Shown here in pieces: positions 24,759-33,047 of a stretch of DNA of 38,035 nucleotides; positions within the stretch are counted from its first letter, which is position 1; each line of letters begins with the position of its first letter. The position numbers and the translations under genes were made by a program. The notes under the pieces were generated by a model. It made no database searches. It was not told the DNA's origin and saw only the letters and a program-made list of their open reading frames with translations. This stretch comes from Oligoflexales bacterium (GTDB taxonomy: Bacteria; Bdellovibrionota_B; Oligoflexia; Oligoflexales; RGVZ01): NCBI GenBank assembly GCA_947476525.1, contig CANJQY010000008.1, positions 1 to 38,035 on the forward strand, written 5' to 3'.

Positions 24759-25655
24759 TTAATAATTTTTTGACGCCAATTGGTGACTCACGCCACCAAT
24801 CACCATGCTGTAGCTAAGTAATATTCTAGGCATCGTAACTCTGTGAGGAACATTTAATGCCGCAAGCGCCACCTGAATTCCACTTCCAAAAATGTATCCA
24901 CTTGCAAATTGTGATGATGCAGTTCCGTCGCCTAAAGTCGAATGATCATTTAAATTGAAGGTTGTTCCGTCAGCTGGTATTTCAAAATGCACGGAGACAT
25001 CACGCTCCACAACCTGCGCCTGAAACCATAAGGAGTAGAACGCGTGCGGCACCAAAGTGACCGAATAGAATCGCAGTTTGGATGCTACCGAAAATTCGTC
25101 GTTTGAAGTTAGCTCGGTAATTCCCCCTTTGACCTTCGCTGCACTCCATTGTTGTCCTGCCTCAAAAATTCCGTCGAGATGCCCTAATGCATCAACGCGG
25201 AGCCCTAGTGACAATCCTTTTATGTTTTGACCGCAAGAGGCCGTCATGCCCGTCGCTTTTGCCGCCTGTTCTGGCAGCGCGCCGGCCCAAGCTCTCAGTA
25301 AAGCATGACCTGCCCGCGTTGTGGGAGATAGGTACCACACCTCCAAGGTAGGAACCGCATGCGCGGGAGGCTGAGGTGGTTGCTCGGTTTTCGCTCCGAC
25401 AGTTGCGTTCAATTTTGGCAGAACTGATGCAATGGCCTTAGCTTCGATACGAAATTCGCCGTCGGTATTACTTTCGAGTGATGGTGATAATAGTGGTTGG
25501 GCGTCAAGGAATGACGCGGAGACCAATTGCAAACGCTCTGCCTGGTTTTCCCAGGTAACGGCGTTTGCCTCGTTCATGAAGATGCTACATCCCATAACTA
25601 GAGCCATTTTTATTGTGATCTTAGCAACTGAAGTGAGTTGATTATTCTTGTTCAT
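24759..25655 (-). CDS. Secreted protein of unknown function in the redox cluster
   Basis: From ATG 25655, preceded by AAGGAG, the product is 298 aa; the ORF-track start adds 12 residues upstream. A signal peptide (ALVMGCSIFMNEANA) is followed by a mature protein with many beta segments and a Pro-rich patch (EQPPQPPAHAVP). No haem, copper or lipid motif is visible. It lies 41 bases upstream of the di-haem lipoprotein and 90 bases after the YceI-like gene, with the same orientation, so operon membership is likely. The family is not recognised. Confidence 0.6.
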   Translation of the reverse strand: MNKNNQLTSVAKITIKMALVMGCSIFMNEANAVTWENQAERLQLVSASFLDAQPLLSPSLESNTDGEFRIEAKAIASVLPKLNATVGAKTEQPPQPPAHAVPTLEVWYLSPTTRAGHALLRAWAGALPEQAAKATGMTASCGQNIKGLSLGLRVDALGHLDGIFEAGQQWSAAKVKGGITELTSNDEFSVASKLRFYSVTLVPHAFYSLWFQAQVVERDVSVHFEIPADGTTFNLNDHSTLGDGTASSQFASGYIFGSGIQVALAALNVPHRVTMPRILLSYSMVIGGVSHQLASKNY

Positions 25656-25745
25656 AGGCAAGTACTCCTTTTTTGGGCCGTGACGATCCACTGCGACGAG
25701 GCATTCGTCGAAAATCAGAAAAAATGTGTTGTGCTTTCGCTTTGT

Positions 25746-26483
25746 TTAAGGCTCGGTCGCCACTATGCGCGCGGCAAAGAAAAATTCGTCTTTGACCGCA
25801 ATCGCCCCAAACATCGCCGAATACGGCTTGATTCCGAATTCTTTGAATCGATACGGAATAGAAAATTCAGCGACAATATTTGCGCCCTCGCGCTTGAGCT
25901 CAATAGGCACCTCTTTGACAACCTGTAGCCCGCGAATTTTAAGAGTCAGATGGAGTGAGCACTTCAGTGACAATTCAGAAACTTTTTCACAATTCGAAAA
26001 TTTACCGATGCCGTCGATACTCGGAAATTTGTCTGCATTTAGCTGCGAAGCGTCTAACATGTTTTGTCTCACTTCAACCGCATTACCTGGCTCAAGCTTG
26101 TCTGTTTTAACGTCCCAGCGCTTCGACGCCTCAAACACGCCAATAATACCTAGAGCGGCTTCTGGAGAATCCACCAAAAGGTCCTTGACCTGAATGCTGA
26201 TGGTCGCCTGCCCTGAAGTGGCAGACGGCAGAAGTCCAGTATGCAACTTGCCATCTTTACTAAGCAAAAGCTCTCCGCCCCACTTCGAAGCGACAATAAT
26301 GTGCCGATGGGCTAGGCGTGCTGCTAACCCTTCCTTATCTGTAAGTATTGCAAGAGTTGACTGGCCGGTTTGAATGGTCGCGGCCCTGGCAGAATAACCA
26401 AGCGTGACCACCAGTGATAGAGGAGCAAGTGCTCCAAACAGAGCAAGATTCGGGAATCTTGACGGTATTTTTCTACTTCTCAT
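25746..26483 (-). CDS. YceI-like periplasmic lipocalin-superfamily protein
   Basis: This 245 aa protein has a signal peptide (ALFGALAPLSLVVTLGYSARA). The C-terminal half (EVPIELKREGANIVAEFSIP, then YRFKEFGIKPYSAMFGAIAV) shows the YceI pattern of a beta-barrel with a GI-x-P loop and terminal K/D-x-F strands. YceI folds bind isoprenoid-like ligands and often sit beside cytochromes. The ATG has GAGG ten bases upstream. It is probably the first gene of the cytochrome-cupredoxin run. Confidence 0.65.
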   Translation of the reverse strand: MRSRKIPSRFPNLALFGALAPLSLVVTLGYSARAATIQTGQSTLAILTDKEGLAARLAHRHIIVASKWGGELLLSKDGKLHTGLLPSATSGQATISIQVKDLLVDSPEAALGIIGVFEASKRWDVKTDKLEPGNAVEVRQNMLDASQLNADKFPSIDGIGKFSNCEKVSELSLKCSLHLTLKIRGLQVVKEVPIELKREGANIVAEFSIPYRFKEFGIKPYSAMFGAIAVKDEFFFAARIVATEP

Positions 26484-26665
26484 TTTATTCTATCCTCAAT
26501 GTTTATTGTGATCCGACTTGCGTCTCGGCATGTCCATCAAGTGGATAACTACCTATTCTTGTTATATCTGAGCGGGGGCCTGATTACAAAACAACCAACA
26601 TTAAATCATTGACGGGATTTGATTGGATTTTGGCTTTGAAAAGTCTGGGATTGATTTAAAGGTCA

Positions 26666-26697
26666 TTAGTCGCTGCCGCTTTGGCACCAGCGACTAA
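26666..26697 (-). terminator. Perfect hairpin enclosing the rlmM stop codon
   Basis: A 10-base perfect inverted repeat TTAGTCGCTG / CAGCGACTAA has a 12-base loop. The rlmM stop TAG lies in one arm. No long U tract follows on the minus strand (TGACCTTTAAATC), so it is either a weak terminator or a 3' stabilising structure. Confidence 0.45.
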
Positions 26698-27815
26698 CCA
26701 GATTTTGTTGAAATCGACCGCTTTGCGACGGATTTCACGGCCACATAGACCGTGATTTCTTTTCGGTCGTGATAAAGCTGTTTAGCCTTAACTTCGATCA
26801 TTTTTCCGGACTCTCGGCACCTATCCTTAAGGTGATTAAGGCAGGCTGTCGTCTCCTCAAATCTTTTTTTCATGGGCAGCTTCAAATTGAAAATTGTATT
26901 GCGACAATGACCACGCACAATCCATTCCACCATCAATGACGTTATCTTAGCTGGCTGCTCCACGACATCACAAACCATCCAGTCGACGGTATCGTAAGGC
27001 CGATAAGCAAACGCATCTTCTCGCAAATGGGTGACGAGTCCTGAGTCCATGATCTTTTCATCAAGGGCTCCATTATCGATTGCCGTCACTTGCATTCGAT
27101 GTTTCACAAGCTGAAAAGTCCATCCGCCTGGACAAGCACCCAGGTCAACAGCCGTCATCCCAGCCTGTAATTTTTCTCCCATGGCCTCCTGCCCTAAGAA
27201 CACATGAAACGCCTCCTCCAGTTTGAGCGTGCTCCGGCTTGGGGCACTCGGCGGAAAACGTAGCCGCGGAATTCCCATGGTCCAAGGACTTGAATTATGC
27301 ACATCAGCCAGGGTCACGAGCACCTGGTGGTTTGACGTCATGACAAGGTGCACTCTAGGTAAGTGGGAGGCGCCTTTGCCTTTTGGCATTAGTTTTATTT
27401 TATTTAGAGCGTTTTCCACATGCCGCGTCAAAGATTTGCAAAAACCAGTAAGTTCTTTCGATGAATCGGTGTCGGGAGTTTCAAAAAAGAAACCCGAAAA
27501 AGCATTCGACCCAGAAATTTCGAGCAGTGGACCCTTAATCTCATCTACTAGTGAACTGACACGGTCTCCCTCGGCAGGAAGATTGACAAAGGAAGAAAGC
27601 CACAGCAATTGCCTTGAGAATATCAGGTCTGCCAATTTCAATTTAGACCGAGCAAGATTCATGTCCTCGCGTGAAAGCGTCACAACCACGATCGCCGAAT
27701 CAGCTATGGCTTGCATGGACCGCGACGTAACGCCACAGTCGTTGAGTTGATGGGACAACTCTTTTGCTGCATCATCTTCGAAGCCTTGCCTTACATGGAC
27801 GACAATTCCGCTCAC
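26694..27815 (-). CDS. rlmM: RlmM, 23S rRNA 2'-O-ribose methyltransferase
   Basis: This 373 aa protein matches RlmM/YgdE in length (E. coli 366 aa) and layout: an N-terminal THUMP-like domain and a C-terminal Rossmann methyltransferase. SAM-binding DLGACPGGW sits at about 224-232, with CDVVEQPAK, LKLPMKKR and LYHDRKEITVYV as the further family motifs including catalytic Lys/Asp residues. It methylates C2498 of 23S rRNA in E. coli. The start is GTG 27815, overlapping the upstream P5C-dehydrogenase stop as GTGA, so the two are co-translated. That partnership is unusual. Confidence 0.9.
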   Translation of the reverse strand: MSGIVVHVRQGFEDDAAKELSHQLNDCGVTSRSMQAIADSAIVVVTLSREDMNLARSKLKLADLIFSRQLLWLSSFVNLPAEGDRVSSLVDEIKGPLLEISGSNAFSGFFFETPDTDSSKELTGFCKSLTRHVENALNKIKLMPKGKGASHLPRVHLVMTSNHQVLVTLADVHNSSPWTMGIPRLRFPPSAPSRSTLKLEEAFHVFLGQEAMGEKLQAGMTAVDLGACPGGWTFQLVKHRMQVTAIDNGALDEKIMDSGLVTHLREDAFAYRPYDTVDWMVCDVVEQPAKITSLMVEWIVRGHCRNTIFNLKLPMKKRFEETTACLNHLKDRCRESGKMIEVKAKQLYHDRKEITVYVAVKSVAKRSISTKSG

Positions 27816-29443
27816 GATTCCGCCATAAAAGGATATCGGTGATCAACGATCGGCAAGAAATTCTCTTTAATCGTTCGGTGATTTACCCACCGAAGCAAAT
27901 TATACATTGAACCTGCTTTATCATTGGTTCCAGACGCCCTAGCCCCGCCAAAGGGCTGCTGACCAACCACCGCCCCTGTAGGCTTATCGTTGACGTAGAA
28001 ATTTCCGGCCGCGTTCTCTAGGGCGGACGTCATCTCGTTTATGGTATGCCGATTCTTTGCAAAAATGGCCCCAGTCAAAGCATACGGTGTCGACTCGTCG
28101 CAAATTTTCATGGTCGCCTCGAAAGCGAGATCTTCATATGGATACACCGTCAACACGGGACCAAAAATTTCTTCGACCATAGTTTTTGCTTTGGAATCGG
28201 TGGTTTCAATAATTGTCGGACGAATAAAAAAACCTTTGGATCCATCACACTGTCCACCAGCAATGACGTTACAGCTATTGCTAGAATTTGCGTGGTCGAT
28301 AAAGCCCTTAATTTTGGTAAATGATTTCTCATCAATGACCGCGTTTACAAAATTTGTAAAATCCTCGGGACCGCCCATTTTAAGGCTATCTGTCATCGCC
28401 ACCAATTTTTCTTTGACCTGTGGCCAGATGCTTTTTGGAATATATGCCCGCGACGCAGCCGAGCATTTCTGTCCTTGATATTCGAAAGCTCCGCGCACTA
28501 AGGCAACCACCAGCATGTCAATGTCAGCCGACGAATGCGCGAATACGAAATTCTTACCCCCCGTTTCACCAACCATTCGCGGATAAGCTCGGTAACTAGC
28601 AAGGGACTGCCCCACAGTCTGCCACAACATGTGAAAGGTATTGGTGGAGCCTGTGAAGTGAATGCCTGCTAAATCTGGATGCTTCAGTGCAACGCTAGAA
28701 ATTTCACTTGAGTTTCCCGGCAGAAAATTAATGATCCCGGGCGGCAGTCCAGCTTCCTCCAAAATTTGCATTCCAATCCAGGATGACAAAGCACCTGTTG
28801 CTGGTGGCTTCCAAAGCACCGCACATCCCATAAGTGCCGGCGCGGCGGCAAGGTTGATCGAGATCGACGTGAAGTTAAAAGGCGCAATCGCGTAAACGAA
28901 ACCCTCGAGCCCCCGTGCCGAAAGGCGATTCCACTGGCCTGCGGGAGAAAACGGCTGTGTACGGTATATTTGCTCCGCAAAATGCACGTTGAACCGAAAG
29001 AAATCAATGAGCTCTACCGCCGCGTCAATTTCCGCCTGAAAAATATTTTTACTTTGCCCAAGCATCGTCGCCGCGTTCATTAGGGGGCGATATTTTGTTG
29101 CGAGTAAGTCGGCGGCCTTCAAAAATACCGCAGCCCTATCCTCCCACGGCAAGTTCGCCCATTGTTTGCGTGATTTACCACAGGCATCAATCGCCTGTTT
29201 CGCCTCTTTCGCACCGGCGATCGAACACTGGGCTATAATTTTAGATTTGTTGTGGGGACAAATAACGGGATTCGTCGCTGACGTGTAAAGATGCTCGCCA
29301 CCGATAACCAGCGGGATTTTTGTAATCGTGGCAGTTAGGGCCGTAAGCTCGCGTTTGACGTCGCTTTTTTCTGGCGATCCGGGCGCGTAAGACTTGATGG
29401 GCTCATTGATCGGGACAGGTGACGTATAGATTCCATTAGACAT
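27812..29443 (-). CDS. pruA: L-glutamate gamma-semialdehyde (1-pyrroline-5-carboxylate) dehydrogenase, ALDH4 type
   Basis: From ATG 29443, preceded by AAAGGA, the product is 543 aa; the ORF-track start adds 25 residues. It is a complete aldehyde dehydrogenase with GETGGKN (catalytic Glu about 293) and GQKCSA (nucleophile Cys about 327), plus APFNFTSISIN and HFTGSTNTFHMLWQ. Length and motifs such as SARGLEGFVYAIAPFNFTSI fit the ALDH4A1-like group found in eukaryotes and some bacteria. It oxidises glutamate semialdehyde to glutamate with NAD+ in proline catabolism. No proline dehydrogenase lies in the window. Confidence 0.9.
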   Translation of the reverse strand: MSNGIYTSPVPINEPIKSYAPGSPEKSDVKRELTALTATITKIPLVIGGEHLYTSATNPVICPHNKSKIIAQCSIAGAKEAKQAIDACGKSRKQWANLPWEDRAAVFLKAADLLATKYRPLMNAATMLGQSKNIFQAEIDAAVELIDFFRFNVHFAEQIYRTQPFSPAGQWNRLSARGLEGFVYAIAPFNFTSISINLAAAPALMGCAVLWKPPATGALSSWIGMQILEEAGLPPGIINFLPGNSSEISSVALKHPDLAGIHFTGSTNTFHMLWQTVGQSLASYRAYPRMVGETGGKNFVFAHSSADIDMLVVALVRGAFEYQGQKCSAASRAYIPKSIWPQVKEKLVAMTDSLKMGGPEDFTNFVNAVIDEKSFTKIKGFIDHANSSNSCNVIAGGQCDGSKGFFIRPTIIETTDSKAKTMVEEIFGPVLTVYPYEDLAFEATMKICDESTPYALTGAIFAKNRHTINEMTSALENAAGNFYVNDKPTGAVVGQQPFGGARASGTNDKAGSMYNLLRWVNHRTIKENFLPIVDHRYPFMAES

Positions 29444-29610
29444 ATTGCAATCCTTTGAGGCGAGAAAAATAGATTGCCGCAACATTGCCCTATTTAGATA
29501 TCTGTTGCAAGACTCCACTACTAAATGCCGCCACCGCGACCTATTATTTTTTATGCACGCAGGCTGGGGGCAAGCTTTCTAAAGCCTAAATCCGCCGGGA
29601 TGATATTTTT

Positions 29611-30501
29611 TTAAGCACGCGCCACAAGACTCACACGTTTAATAAATTCCACAGACAGGACGGGACACTTTTTACTGATCATGCTTGAGAAGTGCGTCTC
29701 ACCAGTTAAAGTTACGTATTGTATGGGCCAGTTGGTGACACCCTGTGACGCCTCTTTTGGATTGGCAATGAAATCGAGGGACCCTACCATTTCAAGCGTT
29801 GGAAACAACACCTTCGGCAGCAACGCTTCTGGGTTAAGATTCGCGATTATTTTCGCAGCCACCCTTAAATAATCGCCCTCACCAGTGTTGCGTAGGCGTA
29901 CAGGAAACCGTGTCCGATTGAACTGCCCGACGGCAGGCGTTATTCCAAATATTCCATAAACAGCTAGGGCGTCTCGAAACGATTTGAATAGTGGGGTCAA
30001 TAATTCAGTTGCCATTAGTATTCGTGAGGAAAGATCCTTAGGCATTCCAATCAGAGTCAACGATTGAACGCGCTTCGCGTGCGAAACTGCATAATTCAAC
30101 TGCAACACCGCACCAAAACTATATCCACAAAAATGATACTTGGGTGTTCCTAAGTTAAATTGATCAAGCTGACCAACAAGATCTTCCACTAAGGTACCGG
30201 CATCCTCAATTGAAAATACCGTCGTTCCACCAATTCCATGCCCGTCCAAGTCACAAGTTGCAATATTAAAACCATTGGCCAAAATATGGCGAAAAAAATC
30301 AATGTTTGGGAAAAATACGTCGTTACCCAGACCATGCAAAAAAATAACCGTCGGGCGATTCGTATCCATTGGCAACCCAAACAAGAAAATTTTACTTTCT
30401 CCATTAGCCCGGTTCAATGGCAACGTGCGATGTTCAAATTTATTTACGGTGAGCCATAACTGAAATGATTTTGAGTAGGGATGTCGTTCAAGCGCTGACA
30501 T
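29611..30501 (-). CDS. Alpha/beta-hydrolase
   Basis: This 296 aa protein has an alpha/beta-hydrolase fold: oxyanion HGLG (56-59), nucleophile elbow GYSFG (Ser128), Asp243 (GSLDFIAN) and His270 (GETHFSS). It resembles serine esterases or lipases of the Hydrolase_4 / lysophospholipase group. No signal peptide is present. It lies downstream of the tRNA-Thr gene, on the same strand. The substrate is unknown. Confidence 0.82.
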   Translation of the reverse strand: MSALERHPYSKSFQLWLTVNKFEHRTLPLNRANGESKIFLFGLPMDTNRPTVIFLHGLGNDVFFPNIDFFRHILANGFNIATCDLDGHGIGGTTVFSIEDAGTLVEDLVGQLDQFNLGTPKYHFCGYSFGAVLQLNYAVSHAKRVQSLTLIGMPKDLSSRILMATELLTPLFKSFRDALAVYGIFGITPAVGQFNRTRFPVRLRNTGEGDYLRVAAKIIANLNPEALLPKVLFPTLEMVGSLDFIANPKEASQGVTNWPIQYVTLTGETHFSSMISKKCPVLSVEFIKRVSLVARA

Positions 30502-30526
30502 GCGGCTATTTCCGAACTAGGAGTAA

Positions 30527-30543
30527 GGCTCCAAAAAAAAAAC

Positions 30544-30550
<7 letters not shown>
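30527..30550 (-). terminator. Poly-T tract and inverted repeat at the tRNA-Thr 3' end
   Basis: Directly after the encoded CCA end, the tRNA strand reads G, then ten Ts, then GGAGCC, which is complementary to the tRNA's own final GGCTCC. The T run is a natural termination signal; the repeat could also pair with the acceptor end before processing. Confidence 0.5.
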
Positions 30551-30619
<69 letters not shown>

Positions 30620-30666
30620 ACTAACATTGCGGTCATTGCGGTCATTTCGCACGTTTATGCCCACCC

Positions 30667-30694
30667 ATTCTGCCCAACCCTCCCTCATAGTCAA
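30667..30694 (-). promoter_or_regulatory. Candidate promoter of tRNA-Thr
   Basis: TTGACT (30694-30689) and CAGAAT (30672-30667) with a 16-base spacer lie about 45 bases upstream of the tRNA on its strand. The -10 box is four of six. Confidence 0.45.
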
Positions 30695-30875
30695 GATAAT
30701 AACGACCGTAGCTAGAGGTATCAACCATTCCATGCAGAATATTTAAGCGTTCAACACCCCGAAACGACTGTTATTTCGTCACATTTTTCAGAAACCTTGA
30801 ATTGAATCGACTGAAGTCAGGCGAATTTCTACCGATAGAGGAATGAACACCTTGTTAAACAACCCTCGGAGCAGT

Positions 30876-31823
30876 ATGGCCGTCGACCATCGAATAAATT
30901 CAACACCCGCACCGACACATCTCGGTCCCTATCGACTTATCGAGGAGGTAGGTGCAGGTGGCGTGGGCCGAGTATTTAAGGCCCTTGACGAACGCAACGG
31001 TAGGACCGTGGCCGTTAAAATTTTACATGATGCTTTGCTAAAGGATCCCAAGCGACTTGGGCATTTTCATCGTGAGCTTCTCATCATGTCGAGTTTCAGC
31101 CATAAACATATCGTCAGCTATCTGGATGCGTATTTTAACCCACCAGATTGTTATATTGTCACGGAATTTATTGAGGGTTGGTCTGGTTATTCACTCTATA
31201 AAAAAACCGGACGAATGCCGCCGTTAGTTTCCCTGTGCATTTTAATCGACATTTTGAAGGGTGTCGACTACCTCCATTTGCATAACACCATTCACTCTGA
31301 TCTCTCTGCGGCCAATTATCTGGTCGATAAAAGCGGCCGCGTCGCTTTGACCGATTTCGGTTTATCCATCAAAGTCGAGATTGAAGACTACAAAAATTAT
31401 TCGTTGGGAACTCCTGGCTACTATGCCCCGGAGCACATCACAGGCTCTGGAATTTCACCGGTCACAGATCTATATTGTGCTGGACTCGTCTTGTATGAGC
31501 TGCTTGTCGGTCAAAAGGCGGTTGCCGCAACTAAATCTACAGCCACCAATTTTGCAAACATGAAAAAAATTCGCTTTGATTTAATTCAAACCAGCGATCC
31601 GAAAATGACCAAAATGATTCGCGCCCTCCTCCAAAAATCCTTGGCATTCAGCCCCTCACGCCGGTACAGCGCCGCAGATGAAATGATGTGGGCAGCTTAC
31701 GAAATCGTCCGAAAATATAATATCCGATTTGCTCGCTATGCGGTCAACCAATACCTCGTCGACAAAGGACTTTCTGATGAAATAGTTCTCGACAAAAAAC
31801 AGGATATCTACGTCGGGTTTTAA
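30876..31823 (+). CDS. Soluble Hanks-type Ser/Thr protein kinase
   Basis: ATG 30876 has GGAG at good spacing; the ORF-track ATG 30843 has its Shine-Dalgarno too close. The product is 315 aa. Numbered from 30843, kinase motifs are the G-loop GAGGVGRV, VAVK (Lys59), the alpha-C Glu78, HSDLSAAN (151-158), DFG (171-173) and APE (195-197). Catalytic loop HRD is HSD here, which lacks the Arg of RD kinases but keeps Asp and Asn. No membrane segment or PASTA domain is present, so the enzyme is cytoplasmic. There is a C-terminal helical tail of about 60 residues. Ligand and substrate are unknown. Confidence 0.88.
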   Translation: MAVDHRINSTPAPTHLGPYRLIEEVGAGGVGRVFKALDERNGRTVAVKILHDALLKDPKRLGHFHRELLIMSSFSHKHIVSYLDAYFNPPDCYIVTEFIEGWSGYSLYKKTGRMPPLVSLCILIDILKGVDYLHLHNTIHSDLSAANYLVDKSGRVALTDFGLSIKVEIEDYKNYSLGTPGYYAPEHITGSGISPVTDLYCAGLVLYELLVGQKAVAATKSTATNFANMKKIRFDLIQTSDPKMTKMIRALLQKSLAFSPSRRYSAADEMMWAAYEIVRKYNIRFARYAVNQYLVDKGLSDEIVLDKKQDIYVGF

Positions 31824-31838
31824 TCACTAGCAAGGGCT

Positions 31839-31991
31839 ATCGTGCCGATTTGTACTCGGTAATCGACCACTCTCGAAGTCCGAATTCACACGGCAACATT
31901 CGCTCACCCAAGCACCGAGTTGCCGGTAACCCTTGGCCTCGAGAAGCATGCATCGCTGGCCAATTGGTCTCTACTTTTGTACATGGACTAA
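31839..31991 (-). pseudogene. Deleted remnant of a second glycosyltransferase 3' end
   Basis: Three blocks match the downstream GT39 gene at about 92-93 percent by eye: 31839-31899 to 33050-33110, 31899-31951 to 33405-33457, and 31948-31991 to 33606-33649. About 295 and 152 bases of the parent are missing between blocks, and the second junction shows the shared 4 bases ATGC. The combined deletion (447) is a multiple of three. The parent's stop and last residues survive as LPCEFGLREWSITEYKSAR. It is a mosaic fossil with no upstream start, overlapped only by a spurious ORF (31837-32073). Confidence 0.85.
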
Positions 31992-32053
31992 AATTGGCGT
32001 GCGCGTTCGGCGAAATTTGAGGTGAAGGATTCTTCTCTGGACACCTAAATAAA

Positions 32054-32866
32054 TTATTTTTGAGCAGCAACAACTGCAGGACACGCTTTTATATCGAAAT
32101 TATCAAATGCAAATCCAAAGTACCCGTGCTTTTTACTGCCGATTACTCTCAAACCGCCAATTTCAGCTTTATCCCGAGCAAATGTAATACGCATTGGCTT
32201 GCCGTTTCCAGTTTTTGAAACTCTGTAGCCTTTGAATGCTGCTAGCTTCTTAGTCTCTAAAATTGCGCCTTTATCGTCGAACATAACAACCGACCAAGAT
32301 TCAGATCCGTCTTCATCAATCATGTCAAAAGAGCCACTGGCAATTGGCGACGTGAACGATATTTCTAATGTTTGAATATCTGCACCAGGCGACACGGAGG
32401 CTAAGACACGGCGGCCAACAATCGCTTCAGAGGCTGCATCTGCCAATCTATTTCGACTAGGGGCACCCACACACAAACTACATAACCAAGCTTGATCGCC
32501 CTTTGCTAATTCTTGCTCGCGCTGACGAGTAGTTGAAACAACCCGCATTGGACTAGTAAACTTGAGACCGTTACTAATCAAAAAAGCATTGCCATCAAAT
32601 GCCCCGGGAGCGGTTGCTTCAAAGTCTATATTTGTTTTCACTACTTCCGTACATCCAGGAGGAGTATCATCCTTTTTTAGTGGCTCCTGTTCGATTACGG
32701 AAGTATCCATACCTTGAGCCTCCATAACTCCTTCATTCGGGGACTGATTAAACGAGCCTTTTTCATCTCGTTTAACAGCAGTGTTCGATTTAAATTTGCT
32801 CTCTGAGCAATTTGAGAGAACCAAAGTTAATGCAATTGTGAATACTATTTTTGCCGTTGTGGTCAT
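32054..32866 (-). CDS. Secreted lipoprotein of unknown function
   Basis: This 270 aa protein has a lipoprotein signal (KIVFTIALTLVLSNC, Cys20) and a polar, Thr/Glu-rich linker. The C-terminal domain (about 75-265) reads as beta-sandwich: NIDFEATAPGAFDGNAFLIS, ASGSFDMIDEDGSESWSVVM, and KHGYFGFAFDNFDIKACP, with a CSLCVG pair. This resembles the jelly-roll domains in PEP-CTERM-type and other secreted proteins. It lies between the remnant and the intact 3' ends of the glycosyltransferase, so its insertion or duplication is of interest. It is the only complete gene between the two copies. Confidence 0.65.
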   Translation of the reverse strand: MTTTAKIVFTIALTLVLSNCSESKFKSNTAVKRDEKGSFNQSPNEGVMEAQGMDTSVIEQEPLKKDDTPPGCTEVVKTNIDFEATAPGAFDGNAFLISNGLKFTSPMRVVSTTRQREQELAKGDQAWLCSLCVGAPSRNRLADAASEAIVGRRVLASVSPGADIQTLEISFTSPIASGSFDMIDEDGSESWSVVMFDDKGAILETKKLAAFKGYRVSKTGNGKPMRITFARDKAEIGGLRVIGSKKHGYFGFAFDNFDIKACPAVVAAQK

Positions 32867-33047
32867 GAATGCCTCCCGTTTGTTATAAAATCTATCGGCA
32901 AACTAGAACTTTTCTTGAGGGAAACTTATAAAGCTTGGTAATTGCAGCGATAATAAACAAACATTGCAGGCGTCGGGTAGTTGAACTTGTAAATGCCAAG
33001 TGATTATGCGAAGTGCGTCATCCAGTGTCGAACCGGAATTAATGACG

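Noticed and set aside
31837-32073. 78 aa ORF on the minus strand
   Set aside because: It is the deleted glycosyltransferase remnant read across shifted segments, with its 5' end inside the lipoprotein gene.
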